DNA of 64,000 nucleotides from Paraburkholderia fynbosensis (GCF_902859935.1 NZ_CADIKI010000001.1:496001-560000); one strand, 5' to 3'. Positions 17,995 to 28,672 are shown, numbered from the stretch's first letter. Notes: a model not told the origin generated them from the sequence alone. Numbers and translations: made by a program.

Positions 17995-18162
17995 AATTCG
18001 TTCACCGGACGAGTGTGTCGTCTACGATCCGCTGCCCGGCGCTGAACCCTGCCATTAGCGCAGCAGTTTCTCTCGGGAAAGGCCGCTTATCATCCGTGGC
18101 ATCTGCTTGTTCCGGGCGCGATATTGCTCATCGCAGGCGTCGCGCTCGCGTATACCCACTGA
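17990..18162 (+). pseudogene. Frameshifted small membrane protein remnant
   Basis: One frame reads DEIRSPDECVVYDPLPGAEP and then stops (TAG near 18057). A neighbouring frame immediately continues QQFLSGKAAYHPWHLLVPGA and a membrane helix ending ALAYTH and TGA at 18160-18162. Joined, they make one plausible small protein with a C-terminal span, so a single frameshift is likely. No start codon is evident. Confidence 0.35.
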
Positions 18163-18355
18163 TGTTTCCATCGATAGAGCGATCACGAGGCACCTCCGCG
18201 CCACGTACTTCAAGGGGCATTCGAGCACGGGGATAGCGATCTGAGTGCTTGGTCAGCGGCGGCACGGTGAATCCCCCTCGCCAATATTGCACGTCATATT
18301 CGCTCACACCCAGCCACTTCGCTGCGCGTGCCGAACTGATGCTGGCGCGTGTCAA
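18128..18355 (-). CDS. Possible small DNA-binding-like protein or remnant (75 aa)
   Basis: The N-terminal half (ISSARAAKWLGVSEYDVQYW) looks like an HTH of the kind that recognises DNA through a small domain. The C-terminal half is Arg-rich and unstructured, suggesting the original end is lost. It overlaps the small membrane protein remnant on the opposite strand. Whether it is expressed is unclear. Confidence 0.3.
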   Translation of the reverse strand: MTRASISSARAAKWLGVSEYDVQYWRGGFTVPPLTKHSDRYPRARMPLEVRGAEVPRDRSIDGNISGYTRARRLR

Positions 18356-18505
18356 TGCCTTGTCAAGGCGTGCCGCCAGGGCGCGCTTCAGGCGGTCATT
18401 CCCGGCACTGCGCTCGAGACGACCGATCCTTTGAGTGCGTCGATTCGTTTGCCTAACTTCCTCTCAGATCATATTTTGTGCATTCGACACCCAGCTCTTT
18501 CGGTG

Positions 18506-18912
18506 CCGACCAGCAAGGTCCACATGGCGGTTGATACGTTGGGCAATTGCTTACTGTGCGTGTTACGCCGGCCAACGAACACGCGCAGGTCGGAGAACTG
18601 GCGCGCCAGGTTCAGCAGGCCACGGGTCCGACGGTCAAGGTGGCGTTCGCCGATCAGGCGATATACCGGCGAAGCGCCTGCGCAGGCTGCACTCGACGAA
18701 GGAATCGAGCTTCAGATAATCAAGCTATCGGAGGCGAAAAAGGGCTTCGTGCTGTTGCCGCGCCGCTCGGTGGTCGAACGCAGCTTCGGCTGGCTCAACC
18801 GCCTTCGCCGGCTGGCCACAGACTACGAGCGATTGCCCGACACCTTGGCTGGTTTGCACTTCGTCGTATTCTCCGTGCTTATGCCTGTCCACTTTGCAGC
18901 CCTTAACAAAGT
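18506..18912 (+). mobile_element. Degenerate IS5-family (IS427-type) transposase fragment
   Basis: The protein remnant carries SKVHMAVDTLGN, then in the next frame LTVRVTPANEHAQVGELARQ, then back in the first frame YTGEAPAQAALDEGIELQII and VVERSFGWLNRLRRLATDYE. This is the second half of an IS5-group transposase including the YREK-type Glu region. Two compensating frameshifts (near 18548 and 18660) and the missing N-terminal half show it is dead. No terminal inverted repeats or target duplication were found. Confidence 0.75.
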
Positions 18913-19100
18913 GCCTAACAACCCCAGGGTAAGGTCCGCGTTCATTTGCCTCGGTACGAGGTCGCGGCCTTTATATCGTTTCCTCGATCCGCTTACTCGG
19001 GCAACGACTTGACGATAGGAGGCGTTATATCCCGACAACGTGCGCCACACATCGAATTTTCGCGGTGCTGCAGACTTTGTTGTGGCCGAAAATAGGACGA
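18913..19100. other. Remainder of the degraded stretch
   Basis: No gene or recognisable element. It separates the transposase relic from the minus-strand terminator at 19101. Confidence 0.4.
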
Positions 19101-19130
19101 AAAAAAGGCGTCACGTTGCCGTGACGCCTT
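19101..19130 (-). terminator. Rho-independent terminator, minus strand
   Basis: An 11-bp perfect stem (AAGGCGTCACG with CGTGACGCCTT) with a 4-nt loop (TTGC on the plus strand). In the minus-strand direction it is followed by a run of T. It serves no annotated protein gene. Confidence 0.65.
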
Positions 19131-19310
19131 AAAAGTTCTAGCCATTCCGAGGGCCGTGCTAGAACCTGAGAGACGGTATTCGAAAGATAGGGCGCTGCTG
19201 CGAAACCCGATGCGGACTGATGACCGTGGACTGCGAGAATCGACCGGTACTGCGTCGACAGCGACTGCGCGAATCTGGCTGAATTCAGACTATGGGAATA
19301 CAGGGTCTGA
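19101..19310 (-). ncRNA. Candidate small RNA ending in two hairpins and an intrinsic terminator
   Basis: On the minus strand a hairpin (arms GTTCTAGC/GCTAGAAC, 19135-19165, 15-nt loop) is followed by TTTT and then the terminator at 19101-19130. No protein-like ORF ends here. A TTGACT element (19358-19363) could serve as a -35 box, but the matching -10 is poor, so the 5' end is a guess. Confidence 0.3.
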
Positions 19311-19390
19311 AATCGTCTTTCGAAATGAGGTTCCATTTTTTATGGTTATGCTGACTAAGTCAAGAAAAATCTGAAGCGGTTCATGCGCAT

Positions 19391-19405
19391 CGGAAAAATG
19401 TTCCG
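19391..19405. promoter_or_regulatory. IclR-type operator CGGAA-N5-TTCCG with adjacent TATAAT box
   Basis: The perfect inverted repeat CGGAA (19391-19395) and TTCCG (19401-19405) has the GGAA-N5-TTCC geometry of known IclR sites. A TATAAT hexamer follows at 19419-19424. It lies about 105 bp upstream of the IclR regulator start. Autoregulation is inferred. Confidence 0.5.
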
Positions 19406-19510
19406 GCCAAATGAATCTTATAATTAGAATCTGTTGCATGCCCTCTTTTGGGGCTTCGCACGGTCCAGTGTGGCACGGCTGCCTCCAGGCCAAAACGCAG
19501 AAATCGAAAT

Positions 19511-20365
19511 ATGGTTCCAAAAATTTACATGACCCGACCCGCGTCACTCAAAACGGCAGCAGACCCAGTCAAAGACAAAGACGGCCCGGGCGGTGAAGTC
19601 ACCGCGCTTGCACGAGGACTGACCGTGCTGCGCTCGATCGCCGCTGCCGACGCGCCGCTCAGCAATCGCGAACTCACCGAACTGACCGGCATTCCCAAGC
19701 CGACTGTCTCGCGCATCACCGCCACGCTGGTCGGGACCGGCTTCCTCTTCCGCCTGCCCGACAGCGAGCGCTTCGTGCTGACCTCGTCGGTGCTGGAACT
19801 GAGCAACGGCTTCCTGCGCAACTTCGACATCCGGGCGCGCGCGCGGCCTTTCCTGATCGAACTCGCCGAACGCACCGCACTGTCCGTGCATCTGGCCGTG
19901 CGCGACCGGCTCGAGATGGTGGTGATCGACGCGATCCGGCCGCGCTCGGCGGTGCTGGTGTCGCGTCTCGAGATCGGCTCGCGGATGAATCTGAGCCGCA
20001 CCGCGGTGGGCCGCGCCTATCTCGCGGCGCTCGCCCAACCGGAGCGCGACACGCTGCTGGCCGCCCTGCAGGTGGCCGAGGGCGACGACTGGAGCTTCAT
20101 CGGCAGCCGGCTCGAAAGCGCGCTGCAAGACACCATCGAGCGCGGCTTTGCGATCGCCAACGGCGAGTGGCATGCCGGCCTGAACGCGATCGCGCTGGGT
20201 TTCGTCGGACCGTCGGGCGAGCGCTATGCGGTCAATTGCGGCGGCGCGGCGGACCAGTGTCCGCGCGACTGGCTGATCTCACGCGCCGCGCCGGCGCTGC
20301 TGGAATGCATCGGCCAAATCGTGCTCGAGATCGGCGGCACGCCGGGGCGGCGGCTCGACACCTGA
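19511..20365 (+). CDS. IclR-family transcriptional regulator
   Basis: 284 residues from the ATG at 19511; an ATG at 19529 is an alternative and neither has a clear ribosome-binding site. The N-terminal winged HTH contains ALARGLTVLRSIAAADAPLS and IPKPTVSRITATLVGTGFLF. The C-terminal IclR effector domain contains DIRARARPFLIELAERTALS, LEIGSRMNLSRTAVGRAYLA and the conserved GFVGPSGERYAVNCGG. IclR proteins sense small organic acids. The gene lies 370 bp before the efflux operon, and its target is not certain. Confidence 0.92.
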   Translation: MVPKIYMTRPASLKTAADPVKDKDGPGGEVTALARGLTVLRSIAAADAPLSNRELTELTGIPKPTVSRITATLVGTGFLFRLPDSERFVLTSSVLELSNGFLRNFDIRARARPFLIELAERTALSVHLAVRDRLEMVVIDAIRPRSAVLVSRLEIGSRMNLSRTAVGRAYLAALAQPERDTLLAALQVAEGDDWSFIGSRLESALQDTIERGFAIANGEWHAGLNAIALGFVGPSGERYAVNCGGAADQCPRDWLISRAAPALLECIGQIVLEIGGTPGRRLDT

Positions 20366-20735
20366 GCCGCAAACGCGAGAACTCGCCGCCTCGTACCCGC
20401 GGCAACCGCCCGTCGTCCTGTAACCTTCGTAATCAAAAGAAAAATAGCCGGGTGGACTGTTACAGACCGGGCAACGTAGGATCATGCATTCCCGCGCGGG
20501 GCGCTCGCCGGACGAGCGCTTCCCGGCATCGGAAACGGCTCGGCAACCCTGTGAAGATGCCGCATTGCGTTAACATCTCTGTCCCGCGCCTCGGGTAGCA
20601 TCGCGCAGAACCAGCGCGGCGCACCCGCAGTCGAAACCGCCTGTCATGCCGCCCCGCGTGCCTATTCGCCGAACTCCCGTAGCGGCGCAAGCGCGCGAAC
20701 GGCTCACATCAAAAGCCAGCCACCTGACCGAACCG
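20366..20735. other. Intergenic region before mdtA
   Basis: 370 bp with no ORF resembling a gene. It must hold the promoter of the RND operon; I could not pick a convincing -35/-10 pair. Confidence 0.4.
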
Positions 20736-22133
20736 ATGGACGAACAACAAAAGCACCCGGAATCCCAACGCCCCGCCGCTCCGGCTTCCCAACCGTCCTC
20801 CGGCGGCGCCCCGAGTGACGCGCCCGGCGTGGTGAAAAGTCATCGTGGCCGCAACATCGCACTGACCATCGCGGCGTTGCTCATTCTCGGCGTCGTGCTG
20901 TGGCGCTGGCATCCGTGGGGCGGGCCTGGTGGCGCGAGCGGCGCCGCAGCGGCCAGCGGTGCGTCGGGCGCTCGCGCTCCGGGCGGCCGCGGCGGGCGCG
21001 GCGCCATGGCCAATATGCCGCAGCCGGTCCACGTGGCGACCGCCAGCCAGGGCGAGATGCCGGTGGTGCTGACCGCGCTCGGCACGGTCACGCCGCTCGC
21101 CACCGTCACCGTGCTGCCGCAGCTGAGCGGCGTGCTGCAGGACGTGTATTTCAAGGAAGGCCAGATGGTCAAGAAGGGCGACCTGCTCGCCCAGATCGAC
21201 CCGCGCCCCTATCAGATCTCGCTCGCAAACGCGCAAGGAATCCTGTTGCGCGACGAGGCGCTGCTGCAAACCGCCCGCCTCGACCTGAAACGCTATCAGA
21301 CGCTGCTCACGCAGGACTCGATCGCGAGCCAGCAGGTCGACACGCAGGCGTCGCTCGTGCGGCAATACGAAGGCACGGTGAAATCCGACAAGGCGAACAT
21401 CGACAGCTTCAAGCTCGACCTCATCTATACGCGCATCACCGCGCCGGTGTCGGGCCGCGTCGGCTTGCGCCAGGTCGATCCGGGCAACTACGTGACGTCG
21501 AGCCTCTCCACCGGCATCGTCGTAATTACGCAATTGCAGCCGATCAGCGTGATCTTCACCACCTCCGAAGACAACCTGCAGCAGGTCATCCAGCACACGC
21601 TCAACGGCGAGCAGCTGTCGGCCACCGCGTATGACCGCAGCAACACCGTGCCGCTCGAAACCGGCTCGCTGAAGACCATGGACAACCAGATCGACACGAC
21701 CACCGGCACGGTCCGGCTGCGTGCGATCTTCCCGAACGAGAACACGCGTCTCTTCCCGAATCAGTTCGTCAACACGCGCCTTCTCGTCGATACGATCAAG
21801 GACGCGGTCATCGTGCCGACCACCGCCGTGCTCAACGGCTCGATGGGCCAGTTCGTGTACGTCGTGAAGCCGGACAACACGGTGACGGTGCGCCCGGTCA
21901 AGACCGGCCCCGTCGACGGCGAACGCACCAGTATCAAATCCGGCCTGCAGGTCGGCGAGCGCGTCGTGACCGACGGTTCGGACCGGCTGCGCGAAGGCTC
22001 GAAGATCACGATTCCGGCGGAGCGTCCGCGCGCCGCTTCCGGCACGCATGGCGCGAGCGGCGCGGCCGCGGCATCGGGCGCATCGGGCGCCCACGCGCAT
22101 CACGGCCGACACGCATCGCAAGCTTCGTCATAA
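20736..22133 (+). CDS. mdtA: RND efflux periplasmic adaptor (MdtA-type)
   Basis: 465 residues from the ATG at 20736. One N-terminal membrane anchor (about 40-60) is followed by a Gly/Ala-rich linker, biotin-lipoyl-like and coiled-coil hairpin domains (SGVLQDVYFKEGQMVKKGDL, ASLVRQYEGTVKSDKANIDS) and a beta-barrel domain (GSLKTMDNQIDTTTGTVRLR). It bridges the MdtB/MdtC pump to an outer-membrane channel. The His/Ala/Gly tail is low complexity. First gene of an mdtABC operon; mdtB begins 18 bp downstream. Confidence 0.93.
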   Translation: MDEQQKHPESQRPAAPASQPSSGGAPSDAPGVVKSHRGRNIALTIAALLILGVVLWRWHPWGGPGGASGAAAASGASGARAPGGRGGRGAMANMPQPVHVATASQGEMPVVLTALGTVTPLATVTVLPQLSGVLQDVYFKEGQMVKKGDLLAQIDPRPYQISLANAQGILLRDEALLQTARLDLKRYQTLLTQDSIASQQVDTQASLVRQYEGTVKSDKANIDSFKLDLIYTRITAPVSGRVGLRQVDPGNYVTSSLSTGIVVITQLQPISVIFTTSEDNLQQVIQHTLNGEQLSATAYDRSNTVPLETGSLKTMDNQIDTTTGTVRLRAIFPNENTRLFPNQFVNTRLLVDTIKDAVIVPTTAVLNGSMGQFVYVVKPDNTVTVRPVKTGPVDGERTSIKSGLQVGERVVTDGSDRLREGSKITIPAERPRAASGTHGASGAAAASGASGAHAHHGRHASQASS

Positions 22134-22151
22134 AGGCACGGCACTTACCGC

Positions 22152-25100
22152 ATGAATCCATCCCGCGCTTTTATTCTGCGTCCCGTCGGCACCGCGCTGC
22201 TGATGGCGGCGATCATGCTGGTCGGCCTCGTCGCGCTGCGCTTTTTGCCGCTGTCCGCGCTGCCCGAGGTCGACTATCCGACGATCCAGGTGCAGACCTT
22301 CTATCCGGGCGCGAGCCCCGAGGTGATGACGTCGTCGGTGACCGCGCCGCTCGAGCGGCAGTTCGGGCAGATGCCGTCGTTGAACCAGATGTCGTCGCAA
22401 AGCTCGGCCGGCTCGTCGATCATCACGCTGCAATTCAGCCTCGACCTGCCGCTCGACATCGCCGAGCAGGAAGTCCAGGCCGCCATCAACGCGGCGGGCA
22501 ACCTGCTGCCGTCGGACCTGCCCGCGCCGCCGATCTACGCGAAGATCAACCCGGCCGACGCGCCGATCCTCACGCTGGCGATCACGTCGAAGACGCTGCC
22601 GATGACCCAGGTGCAGGACATGGCCGACACGCGTCTCGCGCAGAAAATTTCGCAGGTCGCGGGCGTGGGTCTCGTGAGCCTGTCGGGCGGCCAGCGCCCG
22701 GCCGTGCGGATTCAGGCGAACCCGCGCGCGCTCGCCGCGTACGGTCTGAATCTGGACGACCTGCGCACCACCATCTCGAACCTGAACGTCAACACGCCGA
22801 AGGGCAACTTCGACGGTCCGACGCGCAACTACACGATCAACTCGAACGACCAGCTGACCGACGCCGAGCAGTACAAGAGCGCCGTGATCGCGTACAGGAG
22901 CGGCCGCCCGGTGATGCTGACCGACGTCGCGAACATCGTGCAGGGCGCGGAGAACACCAAGCTCGGCGCGTGGGTCGACAACACGCCCGCGATCATTCTG
23001 AACGTGCAGCGCCAGCCGGGCGCGAACGTGATTCAGGTGGTGGACAGCATCAAGAAGCTGCTGCCGCAATTGCAGCAGTCGCTGCCCGCCGCGCTCGAGG
23101 TGCAGATCGTCACCGACCGCACCACCACGATCCGCGCTTCGGTGCGCGACGTGCAGTTCGAACTGGCGATGTCGGTCGTGCTGGTGGTGCTCGTGATGTA
23201 CCTGTTCCTCGCCAACGTCTACGCGACCATCATCCCGAGTCTGTCGGTGCCGCTGTCGCTGATCGGCACGCTCGCGGTAATGTACCTGTGCGGCTTTTCA
23301 CTCGATAACCTCTCGCTGATGGCGCTGACCATCGCGACCGGCTTCGTGGTGGACGACGCGATCGTGATGATCGAAAACATCGCGCGCTACGTCGAGGAAG
23401 GCGAAGCGCCGCTCGAAGCCGCGCTAAAAGGCTCGAAACAGATCGGCTTCACGATCATTTCGCTGACGGTGTCGCTGATCGCCGTGCTGATCCCGCTGCT
23501 CTTCATGGGCGACGTGGTGGGCCGGCTGTTCCACGAATTCGCGATTACACTCGCCGTGACCATTGTGATCTCGGCAATCGTATCCCTCACGCTGGTGCCG
23601 ATGATGTGCGCGAAGCTACTGCGCCACACGCCGCCGCATGAGAGCCACCGTTTCGAAGCGAAGGCGCACCGTTTCATCGACTGGGTGATCGCCCGCTATG
23701 CGGTCGCGCTCACGTGGGTGCTCAACCGTCAGCGCTCTACCCTCGTCGTCGCGGTGCTCACGCTGGTGCTGACCGCCCTGTTGTACGTGTACATTCCGAA
23801 AGGCTTCTTCCCGGTGCAGGACACCGGCGTGATCCAGGCGATCACGCAGGCGCCGCAGTCGGTGTCGTTTGCGTCGATGGCCGAGCGTCAGCAGGAACTC
23901 GCCGCGCAGATCCTGAAGAATCCGGACGTGGACAGCCTCACGTCGTTCATCGGCGTGGATGGCAGCAACATCACGCTGAACAGCGGCCGCATGCTGATCA
24001 ACCTGAAACCGCGCGACGACCGCAGCCACACGGCGAGCGAAGTGATCCGCCAGTTGCAGAAGGACGTCGCGCATATCGCCGGCGCGACGCTGTTCATGCA
24101 GCCCGTGCAGGACCTGACGATCGACTCGACCGTGAGCCCGACGCAGTACCAGTTCATGCTCACCGATCCGAACATCAGCGAATTCACGACCTGGGTGCCC
24201 AAGCTCGTCGACCGCCTGAAGCAGGCGCCCGAACTCGCGGACGTAGCCACCGACCTGCAGGACAACGGCCGCTCGGTGTTCGTCGAAATCGACCGCGCCA
24301 CTGCGTCGCGTTTCGGCATCACGCCGGCCACCATCGATAGCGCGCTGTACAACGCATTCGGCCAGCGCATCATTTCCACCATCTTTACCCAATCGAACCA
24401 GTACCGCGTCATTCTCGAAGCGCAGCCGGAAATGCAGCACTACGTCGAGTCGCTGAACTCGATCTACCTGCCCTCCTCCACGTCGTCGGGCGGCCAGGTG
24501 CCGCTGTCGTCGATCGCGAAGTTCATCGAGAAGCCCGCGCCGCTCCTGGTCACGCATCTGAGCCAGTTCCCGGCCACCACGGTGTCGTTCAACCTCGCGC
24601 CGGGATCGTCGCTCGGCGCGGCGGTTAAGGCGATCACCCAGGCCGAGCAGGACGTCGGCCTGCCGGCGTCGTTCCAGACGCGCTACCAGGGCGCGGCGCT
24701 GGCGTTCCAGGCGTCGCTCACGAACGAGCTGTTCCTGATTCTCGCGGCCATCGTGACGATGTACATCGTGCTCGGCGTGCTGTATGAGAGCTTCATCCAT
24801 CCGATCACGATTCTCTCCACGCTGCCCTCGGCCGGAGTCGGCGCGCTGCTCGCGCTGCTGATCACCGGGCACGATCTGGACATCATCGGCATCATCGGCA
24901 TCGTGCTGCTGATCGGTATCGTGAAGAAGAACGCGATCATGATGATCGACTTCGCCCTATACGCCGAACGCGAGGAAGGCAAACCGCCGCGCGAAGCGAT
25001 CTACCAGGCGTGTCTGCTGCGTTTCCGGCCGATCCTGATGACCACGCTCGCCGCGCTGCTCGGCGCGCTGCCGCTGATGCTCGGCACCGGCGCCGGTTCG

Positions 25101-25286
25101 GAGCTGCGCCGCCCGCTCGGTATCGCCATTGCGGGCGGGTTGATCGTGAGTCAGTTGCTGACGCTGTTCACCACGCCGGTGATCTACCTCGCGTTCGACT
25201 CGCTCGGCCGCCGCGCGCGTGCGCGCTTCAATCGCGGTAGCTCGTCCAGCGGCACGACGCCGCCTGCCGCCGATGCAGGGAACTGA
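22152..25286 (+). CDS. mdtB: RND efflux inner-membrane pump subunit (MdtB-type)
   Basis: 1044 residues with the twelve-span HAE1/RND layout and two large periplasmic loops. It carries [20 protein letters not shown] with the proton-relay Asp pair in TM4 and [13 protein letters not shown] in TM10 with the conserved Lys. MdtB and MdtC form a B2C heterotrimer in E. coli exporting bile salts and novobiocin. It is separated from mdtC by three bases, so the genes are translationally linked. Confidence 0.93.
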   Translation: MNPSRAFILRPVGTALLMAAIMLVGLVALRFLPLSALPEVDYPTIQVQTFYPGASPEVMTSSVTAPLERQFGQMPSLNQMSSQSSAGSSIITLQFSLDLPLDIAEQEVQAAINAAGNLLPSDLPAPPIYAKINPADAPILTLAITSKTLPMTQVQDMADTRLAQKISQVAGVGLVSLSGGQRPAVRIQANPRALAAYGLNLDDLRTTISNLNVNTPKGNFDGPTRNYTINSNDQLTDAEQYKSAVIAYRSGRPVMLTDVANIVQGAENTKLGAWVDNTPAIILNVQRQPGANVIQVVDSIKKLLPQLQQSLPAALEVQIVTDRTTTIRASVRDVQFELAMSVVLVVLVMYLFLANVYATIIPSLSVPLSLIGTLAVMYLCGFSLDNLSLMALTIATGFVVDDAIVMIENIARYVEEGEAPLEAALKGSKQIGFTIISLTVSLIAVLIPLLFMGDVVGRLFHEFAITLAVTIVISAIVSLTLVPMMCAKLLRHTPPHESHRFEAKAHRFIDWVIARYAVALTWVLNRQRSTLVVAVLTLVLTALLYVYIPKGFFPVQDTGVIQAITQAPQSVSFASMAERQQELAAQILKNPDVDSLTSFIGVDGSNITLNSGRMLINLKPRDDRSHTASEVIRQLQKDVAHIAGATLFMQPVQDLTIDSTVSPTQYQFMLTDPNISEFTTWVPKLVDRLKQAPELADVATDLQDNGRSVFVEIDRATASRFGITPATIDSALYNAFGQRIISTIFTQSNQYRVILEAQPEMQHYVESLNSIYLPSSTSSGGQVPLSSIAKFIEKPAPLLVTHLSQFPATTVSFNLAPGSSLGAAVKAITQAEQDVGLPASFQTRYQGAALAFQASLTNELFLILAAIVTMYIVLGVLYESFIHPITILSTLPSAGVGALLALLITGHDLDIIGIIGIVLLIGIVKKNAIMMIDFALYAEREEGKPPREAIYQACLLRFRPILMTTLAALLGALPLMLGTGAGSELRRPLGIAIAGGLIVSQLLTLFTTPVIYLAFDSLGRRARARFNRGSSSSGTTPPAADAGN

Positions 25287-25289
25287 GCG

Positions 25290-28200
25290 ATGAATCTGTC
25301 GCGTCCGTTTATCTCCCGCCCGGTCGCCACCACGTTGCTGGCGATCGGCATCGCGCTGGCGGGTATTTTCGCGTTCACGAAGCTGCCGGTCGCGCCGCTG
25401 CCGCAGGTCGATTTCCCGACCATTTCGATTCAGGCGTCGTTGCCGGGCGCGAGCCCGGAGACCGTGGCCACCAGCGTCGCGAGCCCGCTCGAACGGCATC
25501 TCGGCTCGATCGCCGACGTCACTGAAATGACTTCGACGAGCTCGGTGGGCTCGACGCGCATCACGATGCAGTTCGGCCTGAACCGCGACATCAACGGCGC
25601 CGCGCGCGACGTGCAGGCCGCCATCAACGCCGCGCGCGCCGATCTGCCGACCAGCCTGCGCAGCAATCCGACGTACCACAAGGTCAACCCCGCCGACGCG
25701 CCGATCCTGATTCTGGCGCTCACGTCGAATACGCTGCCCGCCGGCCAGTTGTACGATTCGGCGGCCACCGTGCTGCAGCAGTCGCTCTCGCAGGTGGAAG
25801 GCGTCGGCGAAGTAGACGTGAGCGGCTCGGCCAACCCGGCGGTGCGGGTCGAACTGGAGCCGCATGCGCTCGCGCATTACGGCATCGGTCTCGAGGACGT
25901 GCGCGCGGCGCTCGCCGCGGCCAATGCGAACAGCCCGAAAGGCTCGATCGAGTTCGGCCAGAACCACGTGCAGATCTACACCAACGACCAGGCCACCAAG
26001 GCGGCGCAGTACAAGGACCTCGTCATCGCGTATCGCAACGGCGCGGCGGTGAAACTCTCGGACATGGGCGAGGTGGTCGACTCGGTCGAAGATTTGCGCA
26101 ACCTCGGCCTCTTCAACGGCAAGCGCGCGGTGCTGGTGATTCTCTACCGACAGCCGGGCGCGAACATCATCGAGACCATCGACCGCGTGAAGGCGATGCT
26201 GCCGCAACTGCACGCGTCGCTGCCCGCCGACGTCGACATTTCGCCCACCGCCGACCGCTCCCCCACGATCCGCGCATCGCTGCGCGACACCGAGCGCACA
26301 CTGGTGATCGCAGTCGCGCTGGTGGTGATGGTGGTGTTCCTGTTCCTGCGCAACTGGCGCGCCACGCTGATTCCGAGCGTGGCCGTGCCGATCTCGATCA
26401 TCGGCACGTTCGGCGCGATGTACCTGCTGGGCTTTTCGATCGACAATCTGTCGTTGATGGCCTTGACGATCGCGACCGGCTTCGTGGTCGACGACGCGAT
26501 CGTGGTGCTGGAGAACATTTCCCGGCATATCGAGAACGGCGTGCCGCGCATGAAGGCCGCGTTTCTCGGCGCGCGCGAGGTCGGCTTCACGGTGCTGTCA
26601 ATCAGCATTTCGCTGGTCGCCGTGTTTCTGCCGATCCTGCTGATGGGCGGCATCGTCGGCCGGCTGTTCCGCGAATTCGCGTTGACGTTGTCGCTCGCGA
26701 TTGCGATGTCGCTGATCGTCTCGCTCACCCTCACGCCGATGATGTGCTCGCGCCTGCTGCGCGAGAAGCACGAGCAGAAGGAAGAAGGCCGCCTCGGGCG
26801 CTGGCTCGAACGCGGCTTCACGTCGATGCAGCGCGGCTACGAGCGCACGCTCGGCTGGGCGCTGCTGCATCCGCGTCTGATCGTGACGATTCTGCTGCTG
26901 ACTATCGGTTTGAACATCTGGCTCTACATCATCGTGCCGAAGGGTTTCTTCCCGCAACAGGACACCGGGCGCATGATCGGCGGCATCCAGGCCGATCAGA
27001 GCACGTCGTTCCAGGCGATGAAGGGCAAGTTCTCGCAGATGATGGACATCGTCAGCAAGAATCCGGCAGTGGAAAGCGTGGTCGGTTTCACCGGCGGCCG
27101 GCAAACCAATGCGGGCTTCATGTTCGTCTCGCTGAAATCGAAAAGCGAACGCAGTCTGTCCGCCGATCAGGTGATCCAGCAACTGCGCGGCCCGCTCGGC
27201 AACGTGGCCGGCGCACGCACCTTCCTGCAGCCGGTGCAGGACATTCGCGTCGGCGGACGGCAGTCGAACGCGCAGTACCAGTTCACCCTGCTGGCGGACT
27301 CCACGCCGGACCTGTACCTGTGGGGGCCGAAGCTCACCGAGGCGCTGCAGGCGCGCAAGGAACTCGCGGACGTGAACTCCGACCAGCAGCAAGGCGGCCT
27401 CGAAGCGATGGTGACGATCGACCGCGCGACTGCGGCGCGTTTCGGCATCAAGCCGGCGCAGATCGACAACACCTTGTACGACGCGTTCGGCCAGCGCCAG
27501 GTGTCGACCATCTATAACCCGCTGAACCAGTATCACGTCGTGATGGAAGTCGCGCCGAGATACTGGCAGAGCCCGGAGATGCTCAAGCAGATCTATATCA
27601 GCACGTCGGGCGGCAGTGCGAGCGGTACGCAGACCACCAATGCGCCAGCGGGCACGGTCACGTCGGCGGCGACTGCCGCGGCCACGAGCACGACCACCAG
27701 CGCGGCGACCGGCGGTACGGCGGGCACGACCGCATCGAGCACCGCGAGCATTGCCGCTGACTCGGCACGCAATCAGGCGATCAACTCGATTGCGGCAAGC
27801 GGCAAGTCGAGCGCCTCGTCGGGCGCGGCCGTGTCGACATCGAAGGAAATCATGGTGCCGTTGTCGGCGATGGCGAGCTTCGGGCCGGGTACCACGCCGC
27901 TGTCGGTGAATCACCAGAGCCAGTTCGTGGCTTCGACGATTTCGTTCAATCTGCCGCCGGGCGTGTCGCTGTCGACGGCGACTCAGGTGATTTACGACAC
28001 GATGGCGGAGATCGGCATGCCGGCGACGATCCACGGCAGCTTCCAGGGCACCGCGCAGGCGTTCCAGCAGTCGTTGTCCGACCAGCCGATCCTGATTCTG
28101 GCCGCCCTCGCGGCGGTGTATATCGTGCTCGGGATGCTGTACGAGAGCTACATCCACCCGCTGACGATTTTGTCGACGCTGCCGTCGGCAGGCGTGGGCG

Positions 28201-28619
28201 CACTGCTCGCGTTGCTGCTGTTCCGAACGGAGTTCAGCATCATCGCGCTGATCGGCGTGATTCTGCTGATCGGCATCGTGAAGAAAAACGCGATCATGAT
28301 GGTGGACTTCGCGATCGAAGCGTCGCGGCAAGGCATGTCGTCGCGCGACGCGATTTTCCAGGCATGTCTGCTGCGCTTCCGGCCGATCATGATGACCACC
28401 TGCGCGGCGCTGCTCGGCGCGTTGCCGCTCGCGTTCGGCCACGGCGAAGGGGCGGAGTTGCGCGCGCCGCTGGGGATCGCGATCGTCGGCGGGCTGATCG
28501 TCAGTCAGATGCTCACGCTTTACACCACGCCGGTCGTGTATCTGTATATGGACCGGTTGCGCGTGCGGTGGGAAGCGAGAAAGGCGCGCAGAACGGGCGC
28601 GGCGCCGTCGTCGTCATAA
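25290..28619 (+). CDS. mdtC: RND efflux inner-membrane pump subunit (MdtC-type) with low-complexity insert
   Basis: 1109 residues, against about 1025 for E. coli MdtC. The core matches MdtC ([17 protein letters not shown] in TM4 and [14 protein letters not shown] in TM10). Residues about 770-852 (nt 27600-27845) are an insert of almost only Ala, Ser, Thr and Gly in the second periplasmic domain, between [10 protein letters not shown] and [13 protein letters not shown]. The insert follows normal sequence on both sides without a frame change. No outer-membrane channel or BaeSR-type regulator follows. The gene ends beside a hairpin at 28637. Confidence 0.92.
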   Translation: MNLSRPFISRPVATTLLAIGIALAGIFAFTKLPVAPLPQVDFPTISIQASLPGASPETVATSVASPLERHLGSIADVTEMTSTSSVGSTRITMQFGLNRDINGAARDVQAAINAARADLPTSLRSNPTYHKVNPADAPILILALTSNTLPAGQLYDSAATVLQQSLSQVEGVGEVDVSGSANPAVRVELEPHALAHYGIGLEDVRAALAAANANSPKGSIEFGQNHVQIYTNDQATKAAQYKDLVIAYRNGAAVKLSDMGEVVDSVEDLRNLGLFNGKRAVLVILYRQPGANIIETIDRVKAMLPQLHASLPADVDISPTADRSPTIRASLRDTERTLVIAVALVVMVVFLFLRNWRATLIPSVAVPISIIGTFGAMYLLGFSIDNLSLMALTIATGFVVDDAIVVLENISRHIENGVPRMKAAFLGAREVGFTVLSISISLVAVFLPILLMGGIVGRLFREFALTLSLAIAMSLIVSLTLTPMMCSRLLREKHEQKEEGRLGRWLERGFTSMQRGYERTLGWALLHPRLIVTILLLTIGLNIWLYIIVPKGFFPQQDTGRMIGGIQADQSTSFQAMKGKFSQMMDIVSKNPAVESVVGFTGGRQTNAGFMFVSLKSKSERSLSADQVIQQLRGPLGNVAGARTFLQPVQDIRVGGRQSNAQYQFTLLADSTPDLYLWGPKLTEALQARKELADVNSDQQQGGLEAMVTIDRATAARFGIKPAQIDNTLYDAFGQRQVSTIYNPLNQYHVVMEVAPRYWQSPEMLKQIYISTSGGSASGTQTTNAPAGTVTSAATAAATSTTTSAATGGTAGTTASSTASIAADSARNQAINSIAASGKSSASSGAAVSTSKEIMVPLSAMASFGPGTTPLSVNHQSQFVASTISFNLPPGVSLSTATQVIYDTMAEIGMPATIHGSFQGTAQAFQQSLSDQPILILAALAAVYIVLGMLYESYIHPLTILSTLPSAGVGALLALLLFRTEFSIIALIGVILLIGIVKKNAIMMVDFAIEASRQGMSSRDAIFQACLLRFRPIMMTTCAALLGALPLAFGHGEGAELRAPLGIAIVGGLIVSQMLTLYTTPVVYLYMDRLRVRWEARKARRTGAAPSSS

Positions 28620-28636
28620 TTGGATTGAACTGCTGT

Positions 28637-28672
28637 GCCGTGGGCCGTGCCTTCACATACACGACCCACGGC
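28637..28672. terminator. Hairpin between convergent mdtC and the next gene
   Basis: GCCGTGGG (28637-28644) pairs with CCCACGGC (28665-28672), with an inner CGTG/CACG pair. It lacks a T-tract, so it may be a factor-assisted or bidirectional terminator. Confidence 0.45.

Noticed and set aside
18506..18912. Complete, active insertion sequence
   Set aside because: The transposase lacks its N-terminal half and has two frameshifts, and no terminal repeats or target duplication were seen.
19025..19336. 103-codon minus-strand frame across the candidate RNA
   Set aside because: No domain, no ribosome-binding site, and the terminator lies inside it. It is better read as non-coding.
24957..26528. Long minus-strand open frame spanning mdtB and mdtC
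   Set aside because: Antisense to both RND pump genes, Arg/Gln/His-rich composition, no motif and no ribosome-binding site.
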